The notes: generated by a model from the letters alone, not told the origin. A stretch of DNA of 64,000 nucleotides from Daejeonella lutea (GCF_900168015.1 NZ_FUYR01000002.1:826932-890931), one strand, 5' to 3'; counted from the stretch's first letter, positions 43,666 to 53,216 are shown. Program-made: numbers and translations.

Positions 43666-44319
43666 ATGGTCAATGAGGATATTTTCCATAAATCCACAGA
43701 ATATTTTTTATACTTGATAGAATTATTGGCGCGAGATATATTGAAATTCCTTAGAAATACTTCTGGAAACAGCGAATTTGACGAGCAGGGAATGTTACAG
43801 GAATATAGGAATTCCGGAAACCTCGAGGTGCTCGGCAAACTTTATGAGAAGTATATGCCACTGGTTTACGGACTTTGCTTAAAATATTTTAAGGACGAAG
43901 AGAAGAGCAAAGATGCGGTGATGCAAATCTTCGAAGAACTGGTAAAGAAGTTAAAGGTCCATGACGTAAGCAATTTCAAAAGCTGGCTATATACTTTATC
44001 ACGAAACCATTGCCTGATGAGTATCAGGTCTTCTTCAAAGCACGAATTTGTGCCGATTGAGGAAAATGTTATGGAAAATGAAGCCTTTGTGCATCTAGAT
44101 ATAGATGAGACCCGTGAAAGCAAACTTCACGTGATGGAGAAATGCATTGAGAAACTTCCTGCTGAGCAAAAAGATACAATCAGCCTTTTTTACCTTGAGC
44201 AGAAATGTTATAAGGAAGTTTCCGATATTACAGGATATGATCTTAACAAAGTAAAGAGCTATATCCAGAATGGGAAACGGAATCTCAAAATTTGTATAGA
44301 AAAAAATAGTGAAAACTAA
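43666..44319 (+). CDS. ECF-like RNA polymerase sigma factor
   Basis: A 217-residue sigma-70 family protein: region 2 near 45-100 (NLEVLGKLYEKYMPLVYGLCLKYFKDEEKSKDAVMQIFEELV) and region 4 near 160-212 (LPAEQKDTISLFYLEQKCYKEVSDITGYDLNKVKSYIQNGKRNL). The first 25 residues do not look like sigma-factor sequence; a TTG at 43741 gives an N-terminus MKFLRNTSG typical of relatives and leaves 97 bp for divergent promoters, so the true start may be there. The stop overlaps the next gene by 11 bases. Confidence 0.9.
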   Translation: MVNEDIFHKSTEYFLYLIELLARDILKFLRNTSGNSEFDEQGMLQEYRNSGNLEVLGKLYEKYMPLVYGLCLKYFKDEEKSKDAVMQIFEELVKKLKVHDVSNFKSWLYTLSRNHCLMSIRSSSKHEFVPIEENVMENEAFVHLDIDETRESKLHVMEKCIEKLPAEQKDTISLFYLEQKCYKEVSDITGYDLNKVKSYIQNGKRNLKICIEKNSEN

Positions 44320-45238
44320 TTATCCCGATAGTCTGACCATTCAGCAATACCTTGAAGGTAAACTGGATCCTGAGGTGGCACATCAGCTTGAAAAACAGGC
44401 CCTTGATGATCCGTTTCTTTGGGATGCACTGGAAGGCTATTCAGTGTACAGAGATCCTGCGGCTGATCTGAGCATTTTGCAAAGACAACTGCATGAGCGG
44501 ATTGTTCATTTGCAGGAGAATAAAAAAGTATTTGACCTGAGCTGGCAGCGTCTTAGTATAGCGGCTGCAGCAGCGGTAATGTTCGTCTCTGCAGGAATTT
44601 TATTTTGGATGAATAGCCATAAAGCACCTGAACAGCTGGCTTCGGAAGCTCATAAACCGGTTGAAGTAAACGTTATTGACCGCGATTCTGTGGAAGCTGT
44701 TATTCAATCAAAAGATCAGGCAGTAGTTGCCTCCCTGGAAAAGAAAGAAATTAAATCTGAGCGCCCTGTAATTTCGGCATCGAAGCCGGGGAGCGCTATC
44801 GATAAAAAGGCTGTAATCTCGCCTGAGGTTGAGGGTGCAATTGCATCGAAATCGGCTGCAGCGAGTGTAACTGAATCACAGACCCGCAGTGTTGCTGCAA
44901 CCCGACAGGCAAAAATGTCGAGAGTGGAAGAGAATGCCGCGATGAATCAGGCGACAGCTCCTGTGAATAATGCTCCTAAATCTGGATGGGCTGCTTACAA
45001 CCATTACCTTACGGTTACGGCCAGCAATTTCAATACAGAGCCGCAGGTCTCAGGAGTAGTAATCATTTCCTTCCAGGTCGGTATAGACGGTAAACTGAAT
45101 TCCTTAAAAGTTGTGAAATCGCTAAATGAAGCCTACGACAAGGAGGCCTTACGTATCGTACGCAATGGTTCTGAATGGACTCCATCCCCTGAAGGTAAGC
45201 CGTATGACGCTCGTGTAGAAGTTAATTTTCCGCGTTAG
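44309..45238 (+). CDS. Membrane regulator with anti-sigma-like N-terminus and TonB C-terminal domain
   Basis: A 309-residue protein with a GTG start overlapping the sigma gene by 11 bases. The cytoplasmic N-terminus (1-75: TIQQYLEGKLDPEVAHQLEKQALDDPFLWDALEGY) resembles Bacteroidetes anti-sigma sensors. There is one membrane helix (about 83-104), then an Ala/Ser/Lys-rich periplasmic linker and a C-terminal TonB-C-like domain (about 235-309: GVVIISFQVGIDGKLNSLKVVKSLNEAYDKEALRIV). It is likely the partner of the sigma factor; the TonB-C module suggests it contacts an outer-membrane component. No zinc-binding Cys motif is seen. Confidence 0.82.
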   Translation: MKTNYPDSLTIQQYLEGKLDPEVAHQLEKQALDDPFLWDALEGYSVYRDPAADLSILQRQLHERIVHLQENKKVFDLSWQRLSIAAAAAVMFVSAGILFWMNSHKAPEQLASEAHKPVEVNVIDRDSVEAVIQSKDQAVVASLEKKEIKSERPVISASKPGSAIDKKAVISPEVEGAIASKSAAASVTESQTRSVAATRQAKMSRVEENAAMNQATAPVNNAPKSGWAAYNHYLTVTASNFNTEPQVSGVVIISFQVGIDGKLNSLKVVKSLNEAYDKEALRIVRNGSEWTPSPEGKPYDARVEVNFPR

Positions 45239-45301
45239 TCGTCCTCATAGGACACTGCATTCCTTTTCTTTTCGTTAAATTTGATATTTAAGCTCAACCC
45301 C

Positions 45302-47158
45302 ATGAACAAATTATTGATTCTTGCAGCCATGTTATTTGCTTTTGCATGTAAGCCTAAAAACAGTGAAAATTCAAATGAAACGGCAACAAAACATGAAGAT
45401 GTGCATTCTTATGCAAACCCGTCAAGAGCGGTTGTAAAACACCTTGATCTTGACATTAAGGTTGATTTCGATAGCAAATTGATTTCAGGAAAAGCCTCCT
45501 GGACGATAGAGAATCCATCTAAAGGAGACGAGATCATTTTTGATTCAAGAAACCTCAAGATCAGTAAAATTACTTTAGGGGATGACGAGAAAGAGACAAC
45601 ATTCAGCCTTGGTGATGACACTAAGTTTCTGGGGCAGGCTCTTAAGGTTAAAATTGAAGATGCAACAACCAAAGTTAATATTTATTATACCAATTCGGCG
45701 GATGCTGCGGCAGTTCAGTGGTTAAATCCACAACAAACCGCGGGCAAGAAATATCCATTTATGTTCACCCAATCTCAGGCTATTCTTGCGCGCACCTGGA
45801 TTCCCTGCCAGGATAGCCCGGGAATACGATTTACTTATAACGCTAAGGTTACTGTACCCAGGGAATTACTGGCTTTGATGAGTGCAGAAAATCCACAGGA
45901 AAAGAATGCTGACGGAGTATATACTTTCAAACAGCCGAATCCAATTCCTTCTTACCTTATGGCTCTAGCCGTAGGGGATATGGCGTTTAAATCCGTGGAT
46001 AACCGCACGGGCGTTTATGCCGAGCCCCTTACTCTCGAAAAAGCCGCGTATGAACTCGCAGATATGGGTAAAATGACAACAGCAGCTGAAAAAATTTACG
46101 GTCCTTATAAATGGGGACGATATGACGTACTGGTCCTCCCGCCAAGTTTCCCATTCGGCGGCATGGAAAATCCAATGCTGACTTTTGCAACCCCAACAAT
46201 CATTGCTGGAGACCGTTCACTTGTCAGCTTGATAGCACACGAGCTTGCACATAGCTGGAGCGGTAACCTGGTGACCAACGCCAACTGGAACGACTTCTGG
46301 CTCAACGAAGGTTTTACCACATATTTTGAACGACGTATTGTCGAGGATGTATATGGTAAAGATGAAGCAAAAATGCAGGAATTATTAGGTTATCAAGGAT
46401 TGCAGGAACTCGCCACAGAGATGGGAGCAACAAATGCAGATACTAAACTGAAGGGTGATTATGAAGGCCGTGATCCAGATGAGGGCGTGAGCGATATTGC
46501 TTACGAAAAAGGCTATTCCTTTATAAGAACTATTGAAGAAGCAGTTGGCCGTGAAAGGTTTGACAAATTCCTTCGGGGATATTTTGATTCACATGCCTTT
46601 CGGTCAGTAACTACTGAAGAATTCCTGGCTTATTTAGACGAGAATCTGATTAAGGGAGATAAGGTATTAAAAGATAAAATTAATGTTGATGCGTGGGTTT
46701 ATCAGCCCGGCCTGCCGAATAATAGTCCAGCAGTAGGATCGGACAAGTTTAAATCATTAGATAGTCTTATAAGCCAATGGCAAAAGTCGGGTAATATCGC
46801 GGCACTGAATAAAAAAATGTCGACAAATGAAGCCTTGTATCTGATTAGCCACCTGCCGGCTAATATTACTCTCAATCAGATGGCTGATCTGGATAAGATG
46901 TTCAGGTTCACGGCGTCTGGAAACTCTGAGATCCAGGCGGCGTGGTATACGTTAGCTGTAAGGATGAAATATCAACCAGCCTACACAAATATTGAAAATT
47001 TCCTGACGGAAGTTGGAAGGCGCAAATTTTTAATGCCTCTCTACAAAGAGATGGTTAAAACTGCTGAAGGAAAGGAATGGGCAAAGAAAATCTATGCGAA
47101 AGCTCGGCCGAATTATCATTCAGTGGCTTACAATTCGATTGATGAATTATTGAAATAG
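45302..47158 (+). CDS. M1 family aminopeptidase (LTA4H-like), lipoprotein
   Basis: A 618-residue protein from the ATG at 45302 (an ATG seven codons upstream lacks a signal). Lipobox AFAC marks lipidation near Cys16. The zinc site is HELAHSWSGN with the downstream ligand Glu in NEGFTTYFERRI; the substrate motif GGMENPMLTF is near 285. A C-terminal helical region (about 480-618) matches leukotriene-A4-hydrolase-like members. It would remove N-terminal residues from peptides in the periplasm. Confidence 0.93.
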   Translation: MNKLLILAAMLFAFACKPKNSENSNETATKHEDVHSYANPSRAVVKHLDLDIKVDFDSKLISGKASWTIENPSKGDEIIFDSRNLKISKITLGDDEKETTFSLGDDTKFLGQALKVKIEDATTKVNIYYTNSADAAAVQWLNPQQTAGKKYPFMFTQSQAILARTWIPCQDSPGIRFTYNAKVTVPRELLALMSAENPQEKNADGVYTFKQPNPIPSYLMALAVGDMAFKSVDNRTGVYAEPLTLEKAAYELADMGKMTTAAEKIYGPYKWGRYDVLVLPPSFPFGGMENPMLTFATPTIIAGDRSLVSLIAHELAHSWSGNLVTNANWNDFWLNEGFTTYFERRIVEDVYGKDEAKMQELLGYQGLQELATEMGATNADTKLKGDYEGRDPDEGVSDIAYEKGYSFIRTIEEAVGRERFDKFLRGYFDSHAFRSVTTEEFLAYLDENLIKGDKVLKDKINVDAWVYQPGLPNNSPAVGSDKFKSLDSLISQWQKSGNIAALNKKMSTNEALYLISHLPANITLNQMADLDKMFRFTASGNSEIQAAWYTLAVRMKYQPAYTNIENFLTEVGRRKFLMPLYKEMVKTAEGKEWAKKIYAKARPNYHSVAYNSIDELLK

Positions 47159-47325
47159 AATAAGGAGCAAAGAACAACGATCAGGGATGCGGGTCTGCGA
47201 ACCTGAAAGTTCAACTGCTTATATAGTGCTCAGATCCTCGTTTCTGATCCGGGATTTCCTCTAAATACCGCCGGTGTTTTGTTATCTGATAGCGATAGCT
47301 ATTGGACAATTTGAATGCTCCAATC
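47159..47325. repeat. Convergent spacer with degenerate intergenic repeats
   Basis: A 167-bp spacer between the convergent aminopeptidase and Pit genes. It starts with AAGGAGCAAAGAAC, the same word type as at 2669-2684. A segment at 47180-47201 (GATCAGGGATGCGGGTCTG) is related as an imperfect inverted repeat to 47231-47252. No gene supported. Confidence 0.35.
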
Positions 47326-48381
47326 TTAGAGAAAGAAACTCAATATGGTGTAAATGAGTGCGGCAAGTGCGGCCGATACTGGTATAGTAAGCACCCATGC
47401 CCACATCAGACTGATGGTAACACCCCATCGTACCGCTGAGACACGTTTACTTAACCCTACGCCGATAATTGCACCGGTAATTGTATGTGTTGTGGAAACC
47501 GGAATTTTAAAGTATTCTGTAAAAAATAAAGTCACAGCACCGGCAGTTTCTGCTGCTACACCTTCGAGAGGAGTAACTTTGGTAATTTTAGTTCCCATCG
47601 TCTTAACGATCTTCCAGCCACCACTCATTGTACCAGCTGCAATTGCCGTGTAGCAGGCAATTGGAATCCACTCTGGAATGTGATTAATTTTTACTTTACC
47701 GTCAATTACCGTGTATCCCACGTGCAGCCAGTGCGACATTGTGTCGACACTAAGATTTTCATCTTTTAAGTAAACTATTACTGCAGCAGCAATAATACCC
47801 ATAACCTTTTGTGCATCGTTAGCACCGTGGCCAAGGCTGAAGAGTGCAGATGATGCAAGCTGTAGTTTTTTAAACCACCATTCTGCTCTTGATGGATTGG
47901 CATATCGGCAGATATTTATGATTATTACTGTAATAGTGTAAGCCATGATCATACCGATGATCGGTGCAAGGACGATGAATGCTGCAATTTTCCCGATAAC
48001 GCCTAAATTAATAACATCAAGACCCCCATGCGCAACTGCAGCTCCGGCAAAACCTCCGATTAGCGTGTGGGATGAGCTGGAGGGAATACCAAACCACCAG
48101 GTAAAAAGATTCCAGCAGATAGCAGCAACAACTCCTGCCAGGATTACAACAAGGTTGATATTCATTGTATCAGCCGTCTTAGCGACTGTATCCGCAATGT
48201 TGAGATTGAACAGGAAGTAGGCAAGAAAATTAAAGAATGCTGCCCAAACGACAGCCTGGAATGGTGTAAGTACTTTGGTTGAAACTACAGTTGCAATAGA
48301 ATTTGCAGCGTCATGAAAACCGTTGATGTAATCAAACAGTAATGCTAGAATTATGACGATTATTAGTAATGTAAAACCCAT
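47326..48381 (-). CDS. Inorganic phosphate transporter, Pit family
   Basis: A 351-residue membrane protein with about 8-10 helices. Both halves of the Pit duplication are visible: NGFHDAANSIATVVSTKVLTP near 20-40 and GHGANDAQKVMGII near 195 in the first and central parts, with IPSSSSHTLIGG near 105 and IPVSTTHTITGAIIGVG near 300 as the paired signature. It imports phosphate with a cation. Downstream of a DUF47 gene by 27 bp and near a PhoR-like kinase. Confidence 0.95.
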   Translation of the reverse strand: MGFTLLIIVIILALLFDYINGFHDAANSIATVVSTKVLTPFQAVVWAAFFNFLAYFLFNLNIADTVAKTADTMNINLVVILAGVVAAICWNLFTWWFGIPSSSSHTLIGGFAGAAVAHGGLDVINLGVIGKIAAFIVLAPIIGMIMAYTITVIIINICRYANPSRAEWWFKKLQLASSALFSLGHGANDAQKVMGIIAAAVIVYLKDENLSVDTMSHWLHVGYTVIDGKVKINHIPEWIPIACYTAIAAGTMSGGWKIVKTMGTKITKVTPLEGVAAETAGAVTLFFTEYFKIPVSTTHTITGAIIGVGLSKRVSAVRWGVTISLMWAWVLTIPVSAALAALIYTILSFFL

Positions 48382-48408
48382 GGACTTCGCTGAGGTATCG
48401 TATAATTT

Positions 48409-49056
48409 TTAAGCGTTTTTTACAAGAATTGATTCCAGCACATTCGCCGCATCCTCGCACATATCAGTTGCATCCTCAAGGGCTGATAAGATCTCTTTAT
48501 ACTTGATAAGCTTTACAGCATCTTTTTCATACATAAATAGCTCGCTAACAGCTTTGTCGAAAACATAATCAGCCTGGTTTTCTATGCTATTAATACGAAC
48601 ACACGAGTCAGCGATGATCCTGACATTTTTTAGGTCACGCAGTTCGTGGATCGCTTTATTGAGATCCTGACAAGCTTGAAGGATCAAGCTGGCCAATTCT
48701 TTAATTGGTGGGGTAATTTCGGTAACCTGATATAAGTCGATGCGGCTTGCAGATCCATGAATATAGTCTGCTATATCATCTAATGCACTTGCCAACCTGT
48801 GGATATCTTCCCGGTCAAACGGAGTGATAAAGTTTTTACTTAATTCCAGATGAATCTGGTGAGTAATCTCATCGCCGGTATGCTCGAGATCCTCAATATC
48901 TTTAAAAAGCTCCTTACGACGAGTAAGGTCTTCGGTATTGAGTGCTTCCACAAGCTTTTCACCCAGACTGATCAGGTTTGCGCTATCTTTTTCAAAAAGT
49001 GGGAAGAATTTTTTGTCTTTTGGAATGAAGTACTGAAAGATACTGTTCAATGACAT
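48409..49056 (-). CDS. DUF47 family PhoU-like regulator of phosphate transport
   Basis: A 215-residue all-helical protein. KKFFPLFEKDSANLISLGEKLVEAL at the N-terminus, LEHTGDEITHQIHLELSKNFITPFDREDIHRLASALDDIADYIHG (45-95) and EDATDMCEDAANVLESILVKNA at the C-terminus are DUF47/PhoU signatures. It pairs with the Pit transporter in the same operon and is likely to adjust its activity. Confidence 0.94.
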   Translation of the reverse strand: MSLNSIFQYFIPKDKKFFPLFEKDSANLISLGEKLVEALNTEDLTRRKELFKDIEDLEHTGDEITHQIHLELSKNFITPFDREDIHRLASALDDIADYIHGSASRIDLYQVTEITPPIKELASLILQACQDLNKAIHELRDLKNVRIIADSCVRINSIENQADYVFDKAVSELFMYEKDAVKLIKYKEILSALEDATDMCEDAANVLESILVKNA

Positions 49057-49131
49057 CTCGTGAGGTTTTAAAGAATAAGCAAAAGTACCACACCAATGTT
49101 AAGTTAATGTTAACATTTAAAGCTTTAACTG

Positions 49132-50157
49132 TTACTTGCTTCGTTCTAACGTAAACCCGAAAGTAGAGCCAATGTTTTCAGTACTCCTGACCGTTATTGT
49201 TTGCTGGTGTGCTTCGATGATATGTTTAACGATGGCAAGTCCTAAGCCCGAGCCGCCGATCTGCCTTGAACGGCTTTTATCTGTGCGGTAAAATCTCTCG
49301 AAAAGCCTTGTAAGATACTTTTCTTCTATTCCTATTCCATCATCAGTAATTTCTACCAGAATCTGGTCGTGGAGTTCGAATGTTTTGATCGACGTCGTGC
49401 CGGGACTGTTTCCATACTTGAAAGAATTGTCAATAAGATTTACCAGAACTTGCCTGATTTTTTCCCTATCAGCATTTACCCAGGAGACGTAATTGTATTT
49501 CTCCTTGAATTCCATGGTGATGTTGTATTTCTTTGCCTTAAGCTCCAGGGATTCCATCACTTCCATGATAAGCTCGGCCAGGTCGAATTTGCTGTATTGG
49601 ACAGGTATTTCGCCACTTTCGAGTTTTGAGATAGAATCCAGATCCTTTATAAAGAATGCCAGGCGGTCGACATTTTTGGATGCTTTATCCAGGAACTGCC
49701 TTGCAAGTTCTGGATCATTTTCTTCGTCTTCCTGAATGGCCTCAATATAACCCTGAATAGCAAAGAGAGGTGTTTTAAGTTCGTGCGAAATATTTGACAG
49801 AAATTCCCGCCTGAACTTTTCTTGTTCTTTGAGCTGGTCAATTTCAATTTTTTTGTCTTTGGCCCATTCTTTCACTTCATGTTCTACGTCGTGAATCGGA
49901 TCAGTGCTCACATATTCGCCCAAGGCATCTTTAAGGTCTTTGCCGAGCTTAAGATTATGAATTAGCTTGTAAATTAGCTTAATCTTACTGTAAACGAAAC
50001 GTTCAATGAGGTAGTAAAATACAGCATATGTTATGATGAGCGATACCGAAAAGGTTATTATAAAATCGACCCATTTCTGCTGGAAATAGAAGTTGATGAT
50101 CGACAGGGATAATGCAACGGCTAAAGCGTTAATAAAAACGAGTACCCATAGTTTCAT
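49132..50157 (-). CDS. PhoR-like sensor histidine kinase
   Basis: A 341-residue kinase. Two N-terminal membrane helices (about 3-22 and 32-52) are joined by a very short external loop, so sensing may occur in the membrane or with a partner. Phosphoacceptor His125 is in SNISHELKTP; ATPase motifs NLIDNSFKYG, DDGIGI and GGSGLGLAIV are intact. No response regulator is adjacent. Its place 75 bp upstream of the DUF47-Pit pair on the same strand suggests a role in phosphate sensing (inference). Confidence 0.9.
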   Translation of the reverse strand: MKLWVLVFINALAVALSLSIINFYFQQKWVDFIITFSVSLIITYAVFYYLIERFVYSKIKLIYKLIHNLKLGKDLKDALGEYVSTDPIHDVEHEVKEWAKDKKIEIDQLKEQEKFRREFLSNISHELKTPLFAIQGYIEAIQEDEENDPELARQFLDKASKNVDRLAFFIKDLDSISKLESGEIPVQYSKFDLAELIMEVMESLELKAKKYNITMEFKEKYNYVSWVNADREKIRQVLVNLIDNSFKYGNSPGTTSIKTFELHDQILVEITDDGIGIEEKYLTRLFERFYRTDKSRSRQIGGSGLGLAIVKHIIEAHQQTITVRSTENIGSTFGFTLERSK

Positions 50158-50173
50158 AAGGCTAATTTACTAC

Positions 50174-51289
50174 TTAAAACACTTTGCCATGTGTCTTTTT
50201 CACAATCATTTGATTAAGTGCAGGTAAATTCTTCATTGCAGCTATCGTCATTTCAGCGAGAAATGGGGATCCAAACAAGCGCTGTATATAACGGCCAGAC
50301 TTCAGCCTCATAGAAAATTCTCGGTTCCATCGGCACTTGTATGTTTGCTCCAGGCCTAACCTGTTCAAGGGAACATTTGACGAAAACTGAATTATGGATT
50401 CCGCTAGAATCTTTGCTGAATGAAACGCCATTGCCATTCCGTTTCCACATAGTGGCGTAATCATTCCGGCCGAATCTCCACAAAATAAAAGGTGATTTTC
50501 AACGAGCGTTTTTGGTTCAAATGATATTTCATTGATCACTTCTGGTTTGTCATACAGGAAATCTGAGTTCTCAAGCAAATGTTTCAGGAAAGGATTTTTA
50601 TAGAGTACATGTTTTTCCATATCAGGTATTGAGTGAAACCGTTTCAGGTTAACTGTTTCTGAGAGGTAACATAGATTGAATTTTTGATCCTCGATTTTGC
50701 AAACGCCTGAATACCCACCGTTAAAATTATCTAGCCTAATCAGATTATCGGGCAGATCTGTTTTGATGTGGTACTTTACTCCCAGGTAAGGACTTCGGTA
50801 ATAAAAGAAATTCCGTTTTAATTTTTGATCAAGGTTTGACCGTTTTCCATATGCTGCAATTGCTATTGGGGCAATAGAAATCCGGTTTTCTGCACTCACC
50901 TCGAAAAGGTCATCTTTGAGCTGTACGCCAAGGACTTTTTCGAAACAAAAGGATACACCAAGATTTTTTGCTTCTTGAAATAAATGCTGATCAAGTTTGT
51001 AGCGACTTAAGCCAAAACCACCCAAATCAAGCTGCGATGAAACCCGTCTACCACGAACAGTAGTTAGTTCAAGTTGGGAGATGCGCGAGGGTTGAAGATC
51101 TGAAATGTTTATTTCAAGAGATTGGAGAAAAGGCCAGGCTTCATTAGAAATATATTCACCGCAGACACGATGAAATGGATATTTCTTTTTCTCGAACACG
51201 GTAACTTCAAATCCAGCTTTTTGTAAAAGTATGGAGCAAGTGAGTCCACTGAGTCCTCCACCAATGATTATAACCTTTTTATCGGTCAT
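50174..51289 (-). CDS. FAD-dependent oxidoreductase (geranylgeranyl-reductase/aromatic-hydroxylase-like)
   Basis: A 371-residue flavoprotein. The FAD-binding motifs are IIIGGGLSGLTCSILLQKAGFEVTVFEKKKYPFHRVCGEYIS (6-47) and GDSAGMITPLCGNGMAMAFHSA near 275-296. The VCGEYIS segment is typical of the geranylgeranyl-reductase/halogenase-like group. It is the third gene of a minus-strand operon after a type III PKS and a methyltransferase, with one base between it and the methyltransferase stop. It may hydroxylate or reduce the PKS product. Confidence 0.9.
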   Translation of the reverse strand: MTDKKVIIIGGGLSGLTCSILLQKAGFEVTVFEKKKYPFHRVCGEYISNEAWPFLQSLEINISDLQPSRISQLELTTVRGRRVSSQLDLGGFGLSRYKLDQHLFQEAKNLGVSFCFEKVLGVQLKDDLFEVSAENRISIAPIAIAAYGKRSNLDQKLKRNFFYYRSPYLGVKYHIKTDLPDNLIRLDNFNGGYSGVCKIEDQKFNLCYLSETVNLKRFHSIPDMEKHVLYKNPFLKHLLENSDFLYDKPEVINEISFEPKTLVENHLLFCGDSAGMITPLCGNGMAMAFHSAKILAESIIQFSSNVPLNRLGLEQTYKCRWNREFSMRLKSGRYIQRLFGSPFLAEMTIAAMKNLPALNQMIVKKTHGKVF

Positions 51290-51290
51290 T

Positions 51291-51998
51291 TCACAATGTT
51301 TTTAAAGAGTTGATTATCAGCTGCCACCTGAATGCCCACATCCATTTAAGTTTATAATTTTTGATCCCCGCTTCCTGGAGCATTTTCACAATGTCAGCTT
51401 TTTTAAAGCTTCTCATAACAGATATTTTGGAATCGTGTTTAACCATCTCTGACCTGGAAAATAAAGATGTAAGAACCCCAATTGAATGGAAAGCAAACCA
51501 ATGCCGGTGAAGATCATTTACAATCACTGCAATTCGTGCGCAATCACTCATTTTCTGAATCAGCTTTATCCATTGCGCGTCTTTAAAATGATGAGTAAAT
51601 AGGCTGGATAAAACTATGTCAAATTGATTTGTATGTAAGTCATTGCTGGTTACATCTGCCAGTATGTAGGAAATTTCAGGGAAATCGAAGGACTTAATCC
51701 GTGCATATTCTATAGCCGCTGGGGTTGCGTCAATTCCTATTAATTTAATTTTAAGGCCCTTTTTTCTGGCCCAAATCGCAATTTGCCGTAGTGAGTCGCC
51801 GCCGCCGCAACCCCAGTCGCTGATTGACATTCCATCTTTAATTTTTATTTGTCTGAAAGCATTAAAAAAGACCTTGTAGCCCCCAAGGAGTTTATTAACG
51901 ACTTCCAGCTCGTCCATAATTGGATCAATAACTTCAGGACCGAGCGCGAAATCGTCCATCATTTCATCTTCGGTACTGCGGCGGCTAAAGTCTGGCAT
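51291..51998 (-). CDS. Class I SAM-dependent methyltransferase
   Basis: A 235-residue methyltransferase. Motif I is SISDWGCGGGDSLRQIA (58-74), the acidic residue after strand 2 is in LIGIDATPAAIEYAR, and motif IV is FDIVLSSLFTHHF near 130. The C-terminal region (RWQLIINSLKTL) is basic/hydrophobic. It begins inside the last 14 bases of the PKS gene, a strong sign of translational coupling. It probably methylates an oxygen or carbon of the PKS product. Confidence 0.88.
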   Translation of the reverse strand: MPDFSRRSTEDEMMDDFALGPEVIDPIMDELEVVNKLLGGYKVFFNAFRQIKIKDGMSISDWGCGGGDSLRQIAIWARKKGLKIKLIGIDATPAAIEYARIKSFDFPEISYILADVTSNDLHTNQFDIVLSSLFTHHFKDAQWIKLIQKMSDCARIAVIVNDLHRHWFAFHSIGVLTSLFSRSEMVKHDSKISVMRSFKKADIVKMLQEAGIKNYKLKWMWAFRWQLIINSLKTL

Positions 51999-53109
51999 CT
52001 GAATCTCTCTTTAAGATCATGGATTCAACAGTCAGCCCCGGTCCAAAGGCACATCCAAGAATGGTTTTTTCCTCGCTTGTTTTCTCCGTCAGAATTTTCT
52101 CGAGTACAAAGAGGATGCTGGCTGATGACATATTTCCAAAATCCCGTAGAACCTGATAGCTATAATCATTCTTTTCTTTGGAAAATCCTAAAGCTGTTTC
52201 AGCTGCCTCGAGAATCTTCCTTCCTCCCGGATGAATGGCGTAAGTATTTACATCATCTACGTTCATGCCAGCTTTTTCAAGGGTTTTTGATACTATCGCT
52301 GGGATATGTTTCAGGATGAGTTTGGAAACTTTCGACGTTAATTTCATTTCGAACCCATTATCGCCAATATTCCAGCCCATTTCGTTTTTTGCTGCCGGGA
52401 TAAATTCAGAATAGAAAGTGTCGAGTGAGAGAATATTTCCTGTACCATAACGCTGACATGAACTTTCAACCAAAGCGGCCGCTGCACCATCGGAGAATAG
52501 GGAATTTGCCACCCAATTATCCAGGGTGTTTTCTTTTTGGAAATGTAGAGTGCATAGTTCAATACAAACAATCAGGACTTTTGCATTTTCCTGAGCCCGG
52601 CATATGTAATCTGCGGTTTTAAGAGCATTCAGAGCTCCGTAACATCCCATAAAATTAATGCAAGTTCGCTCAACACTGTGATTTAATCCCAATAGTTCAA
52701 CTAGATTAATGTCAATTCCCGGGGCATACATTCCAGTGCAACTTACCGTTATCAGGTGGGTGATTTTTGAGTAAATATTATTGTCAAAACCCTCTAAGCA
52801 TTTTTTTGCTGCTGCTGCTGCTATTCCTGCTGCCTTCTCCTGGTATTGATCCATTCTGCTAGCCGTACCGGGGAATGGTTTATCATCCTGAAAGCTTTGA
52901 AACAGTTTGCGCTCTCGGTTAACTTTCTTTCCAAAATCAGGAAGGACGGAGAAGCGATGTTCGATTCCGGAATTATCATAGATCAGCTTAAGTCGCGAGG
53001 CGTTATTTTGATCGAGATCAAATGCTTCGACCATAAACTGGTATATATCTTTCTGGGAAGTACGGTATTCCGGATTAGCGGTACCAATTGCGCTTATACA
53101 ACTGCTCAT
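51985..53109 (-). CDS. Type III polyketide synthase
   Basis: A 374-residue chalcone-synthase-like enzyme. The catalytic triad is Cys156 (INFMGCYGALNAL), His293 (YAIHPGGRKILEA) and Asn326 (RDFGNMSSASILF). SCTGMYAPGIDINLVELLGL near 123-142 and SDGAAAALVES near 206-216 are family hallmarks; AFGPGLTVES near the C-terminus is the product-release motif. It extends acyl-CoA with malonyl-CoA to make pyrones, resorcinols or similar. First gene of a three-gene operon; divergent from the UbiA gene. Confidence 0.96.
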   Translation of the reverse strand: MSSCISAIGTANPEYRTSQKDIYQFMVEAFDLDQNNASRLKLIYDNSGIEHRFSVLPDFGKKVNRERKLFQSFQDDKPFPGTASRMDQYQEKAAGIAAAAAKKCLEGFDNNIYSKITHLITVSCTGMYAPGIDINLVELLGLNHSVERTCINFMGCYGALNALKTADYICRAQENAKVLIVCIELCTLHFQKENTLDNWVANSLFSDGAAAALVESSCQRYGTGNILSLDTFYSEFIPAAKNEMGWNIGDNGFEMKLTSKVSKLILKHIPAIVSKTLEKAGMNVDDVNTYAIHPGGRKILEAAETALGFSKEKNDYSYQVLRDFGNMSSASILFVLEKILTEKTSEEKTILGCAFGPGLTVESMILKRDSDARL

Positions 53110-53216
53110 TTATCGTAAAATACTAAATTATCGCACCATTGGTTTTCTTCTTAACATCATTTCTGGCCTCATGTTTTTAAATCAATGTTTCTCGGCATAT
53201 ATAGTAATTTAGTGAA

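Noticed and set aside
47159-47325. Possible small RNA or tRNA in the convergent spacer
   Set aside because: A GTTCAA-like word was seen, but no cloverleaf arms or promoter could be built around it.
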